Shown: positions 1 through 5,806 of the stretch, piece after piece
Layout: every line of letters begins with the position of its first letter
Position numbering within the stretch: position 1 is the first letter of the stretch
NCBI GenBank assembly: GCA_025350745.1
Contig: JANXXG010000008.1
Span: 1-5,882, forward strand
DNA length: 5,882 bases
DNA from: Chloroflexota bacterium
GTDB lineage: Bacteria > Chloroflexota > Limnocylindria > P2-11E
Reading direction: 5' to 3'
The notes under the pieces: model-generated
The model's database searches: none
What the model was told of the DNA's origin: nothing
Seen by the model: the letters and a program-made list of their open reading frames with translations, nothing else
Position numbers and translations under genes: made by a program

Positions 1-2
1 CG

Positions 3-836
3 TACCACGCGCCCGCGGCGGCGCTCATCTCGCGACTGTTCTCCCCCCGAGTCCGCGGCGCTGCGATGGGCCTCCACATCACCGGCGGCCATCTGTCGTT
101 CTTCGCCGCACCGCTGCTCGCGGCCTATCTGGCAACGACGACGGGCACGTGGCGGACCGCGTACCTGTGGTTCGCGGTCGTCCCGATCGTCCTCGGGATC
201 GCGTTGTGGCTCATCACGCCGGCGGACGGCCGCGCGCGCGCCACCGGCGATCTCCTGGCGCCGTTCCGCGAGATCCGTACGGTCTTTCGGACGATCGGTC
301 CGCTGGTGTCGTTGTCGGTCGCGTTCCAGGTCGGGATCGCATCGATGTTCGCGTTCCTGGCGCTGTACCTCGTTGACGCGCGCGGGATCTCACCGGCGCT
401 CGCGGCGATCGCATTCGGGTTCACCCAGCTCGTCGGCATCGTCGGCGCGCCGCTCGGCGGGTGGCTGTCCGATCGTCTCGGACGCCGGACGCCGATCCTT
501 ATCTCGCTCGCCGTGATCGGGCCGTCCGTCTACCTCATCGCGATCACGCCGAATGACCTCTTGCTCATCCCGTTGACGATCTTCGGGCTCGCGTTCTCGA
601 TGCGGGGAACGGTTACAGAGGTGCTGGTGATGGACACTGCGCCGGCCAACCGGCGCGGAGCGGTGCTCGGTGCCTATTACCTCGCGGCGCAGCCCATCGG
701 CGGCATCGCGACGCCGATCTTCGGACTCATCGCCGGCGCGGTCGGGATCAGCGCCGCGTTCAGCGGCATCGGCCTGCTGCTGGCGGCGATGTCGTTCGTG
801 GCCGTCGTCATCGGTCGCGGGATGTCGGACGGCTGA
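3..836 (+). CDS. MFS transporter, 5'-truncated by window edge
   Basis: The frame is open from the left edge, so the gene starts outside the window; the ATG at 66 is internal. The 277 visible residues are mostly hydrophobic helices separated by short polar loops, as in a 12-helix major facilitator superfamily permease that has lost about its first three or four helices. Around visible residues 151-165 is the MFS signature loop ([14 protein letters not shown]), the copy usually found between helices 8 and 9. The early [10 protein letters not shown] stretch resembles the conserved loop before helix 5. These proteins are inner-membrane secondary transporters. The substrate cannot be read from this fragment; efflux or uptake of a small organic solute are both possible. 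The reductase gene follows after 52 bases on the same strand, so co-transcription is possible. The family call is secure; the substrate is unknown. Confidence 0.9.
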   Translation, partial: YHAPAAALISRLFSPRVRGAAMGLHITGGHLSFFAAPLLAAYLATTTGTWRTAYLWFAVVPIVLGIALWLITPADGRARATGDLLAPFREIRTVFRTIGPLVSLSVAFQVGIASMFAFLALYLVDARGISPALAAIAFGFTQLVGIVGAPLGGWLSDRLGRRTPILISLAVIGPSVYLIAITPNDLLLIPLTIFGLAFSMRGTVTEVLVMDTAPANRRGAVLGAYYLAAQPIGGIATPIFGLIAGAVGISAAFSGIGLLLAAMSFVAVVIGRGMSDG

Positions 837-875
837 CCGCGACCCTGTTCGACGACGTTGCGCCGCACCGCGGAA

Positions 876-881
876 TATCGT
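876..881 (+). promoter_or_regulatory. Candidate -10 element for a leaderless aldo/keto reductase transcript
   Basis: TATCGT fits the TANNNT pattern and ends 7 bases before the GTG at 889, so transcription would begin at or next to the start codon. No Shine-Dalgarno sequence precedes that GTG, which suits a leaderless message as is common in high-GC lineages. There is no good -35 box: TTGCGC at 858-863 is only 12 bases upstream, too close. This is a short-motif inference in a 52-base gap and could be chance. Confidence 0.2.
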
Positions 882-888
882 TGCACGC

Positions 889-1749
889 GTGATCGGACAA
901 GCGCGTTTCGGCCGCACCGGCCACCTGAGCAGTCGGACCATCTTCGGCGCCGCCGCGCTCTCCAAGGCATCGCCGGCCGACGCGGATCGCGCGCTCGCGC
1001 TCGTCGACCGATACGGCCTCAACCACATCGACACGGCGGCCAGCTATGGCGACTCGGAGCTCCGTCTTGCGCCGTGGCTCGCGGGGGCCGGCCGCGACCG
1101 GTTCTTCCTTGCGACCAAGACCGGTGAGCGCACCTACCGCGGCGCGCGCGACCAGATCCGGCTCTCCTTGCAGCGGCTCGGCGTGTCGTACGTCGACCTC
1201 ATCCAGCTGCACAACCTTGTGGACCCGGCCGAGTGGGAGATCGCCTTCGGGCCAGACGGTGCCCTCCGGGCGGCGATCGAGGCGCGTGACGCCGGTCTCG
1301 CTCGATTCATCGGGGTCACCGGCCATGGGGTCACGGTCGCGGCCCGGCACCGGCAGAGCCTCGAGCGATTCGACTTCGACACGGTCCTCTTCCCGTACAA
1401 CCCGACGCAGCTGCGCGATCCGGCCTACGCGGCCGACGTCGAAGCGCTCCTGCGCACCTGCGCGGAGCGGGACGTCGCGACCCAGACCATCAAGAGCATC
1501 ACGCTGGGGCCCTGGGTCGACCGACCCGCGGACGCACTCACGTGGTACGAGCCGCTCACTGAGCAAGCGGACATCGATATCGCGGTCCGGTTCGTGCTCG
1601 GCCGCGAGGGACTGTTCCTGAACACGGCGAGCGACATCGGTCTGCTCGCCAGGGAGCTCGATGCCGCGAGCCGTGGCGGCACCCGTCCGACCGACGTCGA
1701 AGTGAAGTCCCTCCTCGAAGGGCGCGGTATGACCCCGCTCTTCGCATGA
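889..1749 (+). CDS. Aldo/keto reductase family protein
   Basis: A 286-residue protein of the NAD(P)H-dependent aldo/keto reductase (AKR) superfamily, a soluble (beta/alpha)8 barrel that reduces aldehydes and ketones to alcohols. The catalytic tetrad is intact: Asp48 in [10 protein letters not shown], Tyr53 in the same stretch, Lys77 in LATKTG and His108 in IQLHNL. The N-terminus ([11 protein letters not shown]...FGAAAL) matches the usual AKR opening, which supports the GTG at 889 over upstream starts that would run into the transporter gene. No Shine-Dalgarno site is visible. The length is at the short end for the family (about 280-340), with little C-terminal extension, so substrate and cofactor preference are not predictable. 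The stop overlaps the next start as ATGA. The family call is firm; the physiological substrate is unknown. Confidence 0.92.
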   Translation: MIGQARFGRTGHLSSRTIFGAAALSKASPADADRALALVDRYGLNHIDTAASYGDSELRLAPWLAGAGRDRFFLATKTGERTYRGARDQIRLSLQRLGVSYVDLIQLHNLVDPAEWEIAFGPDGALRAAIEARDAGLARFIGVTGHGVTVAARHRQSLERFDFDTVLFPYNPTQLRDPAYAADVEALLRTCAERDVATQTIKSITLGPWVDRPADALTWYEPLTEQADIDIAVRFVLGREGLFLNTASDIGLLARELDAASRGGTRPTDVEVKSLLEGRGMTPLFA

Positions 1750-2030
1750 CGACGTTCGAGCGGCGAGTGGCGGGCGTGGTGAAGCGCATTCCCCGAGGAC
1801 GGGTGGCGAGCTACTCGATGGTCGCGGACCGCGTGCGCAGGCCCGGCGCCGCCCGCGCGGTCGGCGCGGCGCTCGCCCGGGGCCTGGAGACGGGTGCGGC
1901 ACACCGCGTCGTCCGGGCGGATGGCCGCCTCGTGGTCAGATGGCCCGAGCAGTCCCGGCTGCTCGCCCGCGAAGGTGTGACGGTCCACGGCGGCCGCGTC
2001 GCACCCCCGATCCCCTGGTGGCGCTCGTGA
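1746..2030 (+). CDS. Alkyltransferase-like (ATL) protein, MGMT/Ogt DNA-binding domain without the active-site Cys
   Basis: A 94-residue protein that consists only of the DNA-binding domain of O6-alkylguanine-DNA alkyltransferases. It begins with the FxxxVxxxxxxIPxGRVxSY pattern; Tyr23 (RVASY) and Arg37 (AARAVG) occupy the positions of the phosphate-rotating Tyr and the arginine finger that flips the damaged base. The usual PCHRV active site reads AAHRVV at residues 51-56, so the alkyl-accepting Cys is Ala52. Known ATL proteins bind O6-alkylguanine without repairing it and pass it to nucleotide excision repair; some have Trp and others Ala at this position. I infer the same role here. The start ATG overlaps the reductase stop by 4 bases and has no Shine-Dalgarno site, which suggests translational coupling. 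The segment before the active site is shorter than usual, lacking the NP...P loop. Confidence 0.85.
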   Translation: MTTFERRVAGVVKRIPRGRVASYSMVADRVRRPGAARAVGAALARGLETGAAHRVVRADGRLVVRWPEQSRLLAREGVTVHGGRVAPPIPWWRS

Positions 2031-2434
2031 ATCGCCGGTGGGCCAGCACCATCCCGATCATCCTCGTGGTCGCCGCGCTCGTCATCGGGCTCATCGGATC
2101 GGCGTTCGCGGTACCCGCGTCGCTGCCGTCGCCGAGGCCAGATGTCATTTCGATCGGTCGACCTGATCTCACCGCGCCGCCCGCCCCGACGCCGCTCGGC
2201 CGGTACCCCACAGGCGCGGAAGCGACCGTCGTCGGGTCATGCGTCAGCGGGATCGACCCGAAGACCGTGCCCTCCCAGATCGCCCAGAGCTTCTGCGTCT
2301 GCACCCTCAACGCGTTCGAGCAGCTCTACCCGACGTACGACCAGTTCCAGCAAGCCGTTGCCTCAGGCGCGATCACCGACGCGCTCCGGACGCAGATCTC
2401 GAACCGCTGCGTGCAGGCGATCGTCGGCGGGTAG
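2027..2434 (+). CDS. Unrecognised membrane-anchored small protein with four cysteines
   Basis: A 135-residue protein that I cannot assign. From the GTG at 2027 it starts MNRRWAST, has one hydrophobic segment at about residues 9-29 (IPIILVVAALVIGLIGSAFA), then a Pro-rich stretch (about 30-61) and a soluble domain from about 64. The positive N-terminus and single helix suggest an N-in membrane anchor or uncleaved signal, with the domain outside the cytoplasm. The four cysteines are Cys72 (GSCVSG), Cys90 and Cys92 (SFCVCTL) and Cys128 (NRCVQ), suited to two disulfides. Between them is an aromatic stretch, LYPTYDQFQQA (100-110). The GTG overlaps the preceding TGA as GTGA, like the junction before it; an in-frame GTG at 2018 would add three residues. 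The cysteines are not in a lipobox. No function is proposed. Confidence 0.75.
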   Translation: MNRRWASTIPIILVVAALVIGLIGSAFAVPASLPSPRPDVISIGRPDLTAPPAPTPLGRYPTGAEATVVGSCVSGIDPKTVPSQIAQSFCVCTLNAFEQLYPTYDQFQQAVASGAITDALRTQISNRCVQAIVGG

Positions 2435-2442
2435 CGGGCTAC
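2431..2442. repeat. Short inverted repeat covering both convergent stop codons
   Basis: GTAGC-GG-GCTAC is a perfect 5-base inverted repeat with a 2-base centre. It contains the TAG stop of the rightward small-protein gene (2432-2434) and the TAG stop of leftward mgtE (read from 2441 to 2439). No T-run follows on either strand, so it is not a canonical intrinsic terminator. It may act as a weak 3'-end hairpin in both transcripts or be incidental. Confidence 0.35.
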
Positions 2443-3755
2443 GGATGCAGGTCGGTCAGGAGTCCGGACAGCAGCGTCGCGAGACCGAGGAATGACAGGA
2501 ACCCGCCGCAGTCGGTGAACGTGGTCAGCACGATCGACGACGCCGTGGCCGGGTCCTGGCCGAGGACCTTGAGCACGAGGGGCACCGATGCGCCGCAGAT
2601 GCCGGCGATGATCATCGAGAACACCATGGCGATGCCGATCACGAGCGTGAGCCCGGGCGAGTGGCTCCAGAAGTACACGCCGATCATCGTGACCGCCGAC
2701 ACCGCCAGCCCGTTCAGCACGCCTACGCGGGCCTCCTTGAAGATGAGGCGGGGCCAGTCCTTGATGCTCACTTCGCGTAGCACCAATCCGCGCATGGTCA
2801 CCGCGAGCGCCTGCATGCCGCTGTTGCCGGACTGACCGGCGACGACCGGCAGGAGCACCGCGAGCGCGCTGAAGCGCTCGATGGTGCCCTGGAACAGGCC
2901 GACGACCGACGCCGCGAGGAACGCCGTCGCGAGGTTGACCTCGAGCCAGGGAAGGCGGCGTGATACCGCGAAGCTCACGCGAGAAAGCGCAGTCTCGTCG
3001 CGGCTCGCACCGACCATCGTCTGGATGTCGCTCGTGGCCTCAGCCTCGGCCGCCGCCAGGAGCGCGCGGTACCGGATGACGCCGACGAGGCGGCTCTGCA
3101 GGTCCACCACCGGGAACGTCGCGAGCCGCTGCGAGGCAAGCGAATCCACGATCTCCTCGCGGGTCGCGGTCACGACGACCGATACGGGCGTGCCGCGCAC
3201 GATGTCCTTGAGCTTCGTCTCGGGCAGCGCGGTCACGAGCTCGCCAAGGGGGACGGAGCCCGCCAGCCTGCCATCCGCGTCCATGAGATAGATCGCACCG
3301 AGCTCCTTCTCTTTGAACGCGCGCATGCGCCGGAGCGTCTCTTCAACGGTGAGCTCGGAGCTGAACGCGGTGATGCGGGGATCCATGAGCGCGCCCGCGG
3401 AGTCCGCGGGATACGACAACAGCTCACGGAGATGCTCCGCCAGCCGCGCATCCAGCAAGGCGAGCTTCCGCTCGCGCTGCGCGTGGTCGAGGCTGGCGAG
3501 CATCGGAGCTGCCTTCGTAGGAGGGATGGTCCGCAATGCCGCTCGCGTGGCCTCATCGCCGAGCTCGCCGAGCACGGTCGCGGCGATGCGCGGGCTGAGC
3601 CGCTCGAGCAGGCCCGACGCGTTCGATGACGCCGTCGCCTCGATGAGCCGCGCCACCTCCGCCGCGGGGAGCTCCTCGAGGATGTGCGCGACCTGGTCCG
3701 GGTACAGCCGGATGAACTCGCCGGTCAATGTCCGGCTCGTTTCGGTGACGCTCAA
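2439..3755 (-). CDS. mgtE: Magnesium transporter MgtE
   Basis: A 438-residue Mg2+ channel/transporter of the MgtE family, which lets Mg2+ into the cell and is gated by cytosolic Mg2+. All three parts are present: a helical N domain (about 10-110), a CBS pair (about 115-240; ALMDPRITAF opens the first and TFPVVDLQSRLVGVIRY closes the second), and a C-terminal five-helix membrane domain (about 265-438). The pore motifs PVVAGQSGNSG (303-313) and QDPATAS (400-406) are clear, and Asp415 in TTFTDCGGF matches the ion-selecting Asp432 of the Thermus protein. The length is normal. I choose the TTG at 3755 over the ATG at 3782 because a perfect AGGAGG lies 5 bases before it; the ATG would add nine residues and has no such site. 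The gene converges on the small-protein gene with 4 bases between stops and diverges from the protease gene. No obvious Mg2+ riboswitch is seen upstream by eye. Confidence 0.95.
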   Translation of the reverse strand: MSVTETSRTLTGEFIRLYPDQVAHILEELPAAEVARLIEATASSNASGLLERLSPRIAATVLGELGDEATRAALRTIPPTKAAPMLASLDHAQRERKLALLDARLAEHLRELLSYPADSAGALMDPRITAFSSELTVEETLRRMRAFKEKELGAIYLMDADGRLAGSVPLGELVTALPETKLKDIVRGTPVSVVVTATREEIVDSLASQRLATFPVVDLQSRLVGVIRYRALLAAAEAEATSDIQTMVGASRDETALSRVSFAVSRRLPWLEVNLATAFLAASVVGLFQGTIERFSALAVLLPVVAGQSGNSGMQALAVTMRGLVLREVSIKDWPRLIFKEARVGVLNGLAVSAVTMIGVYFWSHSPGLTLVIGIAMVFSMIIAGICGASVPLVLKVLGQDPATASSIVLTTFTDCGGFLSFLGLATLLSGLLTDLHP

Positions 3756-3760
3756 CGCAC

Positions 3761-3766
3761 CCTCCT
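3761..3766 (-). promoter_or_regulatory. Ribosome binding site that fixes the mgtE start
   Basis: On the - strand this reads AGGAGG, followed by 5 bases and then TTG at 3755. It is the strongest Shine-Dalgarno sequence in the window and lies inside the nine codons that an ATG start at 3782 would add, so it argues for the TTG start. Confidence 0.75.
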
Positions 3767-3778
3767 CAGGCTCGCGGT

Positions 3779-3789
3779 GCATATCATGC
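3779..3789. promoter_or_regulatory. Palindrome in the mgtE/protease divergent region, overlapping a possible -10 box
   Basis: GCAT-ATC-ATGC is a perfect 4-base inverted repeat about 25-35 bases ahead of the mgtE start. It overlaps TATCAT (3782-3787), a 5-of-6 match to the -10 consensus on the + strand, pointing toward the protease gene. No convincing -35 box is seen. It could be an operator half-site pair, a promoter, or chance. Confidence 0.25.
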
Positions 3790-3817
3790 CGTTGCTTTCT
3801 GCCGCGGTCCTACCCCG

Positions 3818-3856
3818 CCCGGAGAACGGGTCGCGCCCTCGTCAGCGGGCGCTTTT
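3818..3856 (+). terminator. Tandem hairpins, the second followed by a T-run (terminator or leader attenuator)
   Basis: The first hairpin is CCCG-GAGAA-CGGG (3818-3830). The second is GCGCCC (3833-3838), an 8-base loop, and GGGCGC (3847-3852), followed at once by TTTTCTT (3853-3859). The second has the form of a factor-independent terminator on the + strand. No + strand gene ends just upstream, since mgtE runs the other way. If it works, it would stop antisense transcription, attenuate a leader of the protease gene, or end a short RNA begun near 3794. The 6-base stem is modest and the T-run is interrupted by C, so function is uncertain. Confidence 0.45.
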
Positions 3857-3883
3857 CTTACCCACTTCTCATCGGGACAGCCC

Positions 3884-3889
3884 TAGACT
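3884..3889 (+). promoter_or_regulatory. Possible -10 element just upstream of the protease gene
   Basis: TAGACT fits TANNNT and ends 11 bases before the ATG at 3901. It would give a transcript with almost no leader, starting after the hairpin at 3833-3852. There is no clear -35 box, and only a weak GCGGGG precedes the ATG. Low confidence. Confidence 0.2.
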
Positions 3890-3900
3890 TCGCCGCGGGG

Positions 3901-4770
3901 ATGAGTGGCTCCAAGGCAGACCGGCCGTACGGACGTTTCCCACGGCACGGCGTCGCGCCGGAGCCCGAGATCGTGCTGGCCGTGGCCCCGGCGCGAGGGC
4001 GCCGGCGCCTGGTGGCGTGGCTCCAGGCCCGCACCCGTCGCGAGCGGATCGAGCTCGTGCTCACGGCCATCCTCGTGTTCGCCGCGATATCGCTGTCGGT
4101 CTCAGCGCTTCCGAAAGGGGTGCAGCTCGGGACGGTCGCGAATCCGCTCCCCACGCCGACGCTCACGATCCCGGAGCTGTACACGAAGCTCGCGCAGACC
4201 GTCGTCACGGTCCGCTCGGAGCTCGCTGACGGGAAGACGGCACTCGGGAGCGGCGTCATCATCGACGAAGACGCGGACATCCTCACGGCGCTCCATGTGG
4301 TGGCGGACGCGACGCGGATCACGGTCACGTTCGCGGACGGTCTGACGGTCGAGGCGAAGATCTTCGCGAAGCAGCCCGACAACGACATTGCGGGGATCCG
4401 TGCCCTCGGCCATCCGGACAACATGGCGGTCGCCACGATGGGGAACCCGAACAACCTCACCATCGGCGAGGACGCGATCGTGATCGGGAACCCGTTCGGT
4501 CTCAGCCGAAGCCTGTCCACAGGGGTCATCTCCGGGCTGCATCGGACCATCCAGCCCCCCGGCGCGGCGAAGCCGATGACCGAGCTCATCCAGTTCGACG
4601 CGTCGGTCAATCCCGGCAACTCGGGCGGACCGCTGTTCAACCGCGACGGGGACGTCGTCGGGATCGTGAGCGGGCTCGCGAATCCGAACGGTCAGGCATC
4701 GTTCGCCGGCATCGGCTTCGCGGTCAACATCCAGGCGGCCGGCGGGGCCGTCGGCGTTCCGCCGGACTAG
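3901..4770 (+). CDS. Membrane-anchored trypsin-like serine protease (HtrA/DegP type, no PDZ domain)
   Basis: A 289-residue protein with an Arg-rich cytoplasmic N-terminus (about 1-50), one membrane helix (about 50-70, IELVLTAILVFAAISLSVSA), a Pro/Thr linker (about 80-91) and a chymotrypsin-fold protease domain (about 92-280). The triad is visible: His132 in LTALHVV, Asp162 in DNDIAGI and Ser241 in GNSGGP. IGNPFGLSRSLSTGVISG (195-212) is typical of HtrA/DegP/DegS proteases. The positive-inside rule puts the protease domain outside the cytoplasm, where such enzymes act in envelope protein quality control. The chain ends soon after GIGFAVNI, where HtrA proteins would continue into a PDZ domain, so there is none. 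The ATG at 3901 is the first sensible start: upstream the frame only reads antisense to mgtE. A MoxR gene follows after 31 bases, suggesting one operon. Confidence 0.9.
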   Translation: MSGSKADRPYGRFPRHGVAPEPEIVLAVAPARGRRRLVAWLQARTRRERIELVLTAILVFAAISLSVSALPKGVQLGTVANPLPTPTLTIPELYTKLAQTVVTVRSELADGKTALGSGVIIDEDADILTALHVVADATRITVTFADGLTVEAKIFAKQPDNDIAGIRALGHPDNMAVATMGNPNNLTIGEDAIVIGNPFGLSRSLSTGVISGLHRTIQPPGAAKPMTELIQFDASVNPGNSGGPLFNRDGDVVGIVSGLANPNGQASFAGIGFAVNIQAAGGAVGVPPD

Positions 4771-4771
4771 C

Positions 4772-4788
4772 CGGATCACTCGGATCAC
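4772..4788 (+). repeat. Tandem 8-base repeat in the protease-moxR gap
   Basis: CGGATCAC occurs at 4772-4779 and again at 4781-4788, one base apart and just before the moxR ribosome binding site. It may be a trivial duplication or a short binding site; nothing else supports a role. Confidence 0.3.
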
Positions 4789-4794
4789 AAGGAG
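4789..4794 (+). promoter_or_regulatory. Ribosome binding site of the MoxR ATPase gene
   Basis: AAGGAG lies 7 bases before the ATG at 4802. It fixes that start and shows that this gene is initiated independently although it lies only 31 bases after the protease stop. Confidence 0.8.
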
Positions 4795-4801
4795 AGAACA
4801 G

Positions 4802-5806
4802 ATGGATCAGACGTCGGCCGAGCAGGGACAGACCGAGATGGGTCGACTCCTCTATGAGGTGAAGAAGGTCATTGTCGGCCAGGATCACCTCCTCGAGCGG
4901 ATCCTCGTGGGCCTGCTCGCGCGCGGGCATCTGCTCGTCGAGGGCGTGCCTGGCCTGGCGAAGACGCTCGCCATCAAGACGGTCGCGGGCGCGGTGCATG
5001 GCGAGTTCAAGCGGATCCAGTTCACCCCTGACCTCGTGCCGGCAGACCTCGTCGGGACGCGCATCTACAACCAGAAGAATGGCGAGTTCCAAACGTCGCT
5101 CGGTCCGGTGTTCACGAACCTGCTCCTCGCCGACGAGATCAACCGCGCGCCGGCGAAGGTCCAGAGCGCGCTGCTCGAGGCGATGCAGGAGCGCCAGGTC
5201 ACGATCGGCCGGGAGAGCCACCCGCTGCCGGATCCGTTTCTCGTCATGGCGACGCAGAACCCGATCGAGACCGAAGGCACGTACGCCCTGCCCGAGGCGC
5301 AGGTCGACCGATTCATGATGAAGGTGATCGTCGGCTATCCGACCGAGATGGACGAGTTCCTGGTCGTCGAGCGGATGGCCCAGGGCATGGCCCGCGTCTC
5401 ACCGGTCATGACCACCGATCGGCTCCTCGGCCTGCAGCGCGAGACCGACGCGGTCTTCGTCGATCCGGTGCTCATGGAGTACGTCGTCCGACTCTCGACG
5501 GCGACGCGTCATCCCGCGGACTTCGGCCTGCCGGAGATCAAGAAGTACATCACCTACGGCGCGAGCCCGCGCGCCTCCATCAATCTGATCCTGACCGGGC
5601 GGGCGCTCGCGTTCATGCGTGGCCGCACCTATGTGCTCTCGCAGGACATCCTTGACCTCGTGCACGACGTGCTTCGCCACCGGCTCGTTCTCTCCTATGA
5701 AGCCCTCTCCGACAACGTGTCTCCGGAGCAGATCATCGACCGCGTGCTCCAGAAGATCCCCGTGCCGACCGCGCCGATGCAGGGTCATGTCAACGTCCCG
5801 GCCTGA
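4802..5806 (+). CDS. MoxR family AAA+ ATPase
   Basis: A 334-residue cytoplasmic ATPase of the MoxR branch of AAA+ proteins, full length for the family. Visible motifs in order: Walker A GVPGLAKT (48-55), Walker B LLLADE (107-112) followed by the family-typical INRAPAKVQSALLEAMQE, sensor 1 Asn153 in ATQNPIETEGTYALPEAQ, the likely arginine finger Arg170 in VDRFMM, and sensor 2 Arg257 in YGASPRAS. The lid domain occupies about 205-325. MoxR proteins are thought to act as ring-shaped chaperones that insert cofactors or assemble complexes, often with proteins carrying von Willebrand A or DUF58 domains. Here a DUF58 gene starts 20 bases before the stop, and a membrane-anchored protease gene lies upstream, so a role at the cell envelope is plausible. 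The client is unknown. Confidence 0.96.
   Translation: MDQTSAEQGQTEMGRLLYEVKKVIVGQDHLLERILVGLLARGHLLVEGVPGLAKTLAIKTVAGAVHGEFKRIQFTPDLVPADLVGTRIYNQKNGEFQTSLGPVFTNLLLADEINRAPAKVQSALLEAMQERQVTIGRESHPLPDPFLVMATQNPIETEGTYALPEAQVDRFMMKVIVGYPTEMDEFLVVERMAQGMARVSPVMTTDRLLGLQRETDAVFVDPVLMEYVVRLSTATRHPADFGLPEIKKYITYGASPRASINLILTGRALAFMRGRTYVLSQDILDLVHDVLRHRLVLSYEALSDNVSPEQIIDRVLQKIPVPTAPMQGHVNVPA

Noticed and set aside
670..888. Upstream extension of the aldo/keto reductase frame into the transporter gene
   Set aside because: It overlaps the transporter's last helices in another frame and gives an Arg/Ser-rich peptide unlike any AKR N-terminus. The AKR fold begins just after GTG 889.
808..1902. Long minus-strand open frame opposite the reductase and ATL genes
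   Set aside because: Arg/Gly/Asp-rich composition typical of a shadow frame in GC-rich DNA. The + strand genes have clear family motifs.
2239..2835. Plus-strand open frame spanning the small-protein gene and the end of mgtE
   Set aside because: No recognisable domain and it lies over two better supported genes. It exists only because stop codons are rare at high GC.
3783..3860. A tRNA-like gene in the divergent region
   Set aside because: The hairpins do not form a cloverleaf: there is no acceptor stem, anticodon arm of proper size or T-loop sequence.
3313..3900. Open frame running from antisense of mgtE into the protease gene, which would extend the protease N-terminus by almost 200 residues
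   Set aside because: The extension up to 3755 is the antisense of mgtE, is rich in Ser/Arg and has no domain character. The protease makes sense from ATG 3901 with a membrane anchor.
3756..3900. A Mg2+-sensing M-box riboswitch ahead of mgtE
   Set aside because: Read on the - strand, the region shows hairpins but none of the conserved M-box core that I could recall, and the hairpin with the T-run is on the opposite strand. A covariance-model search would settle it.
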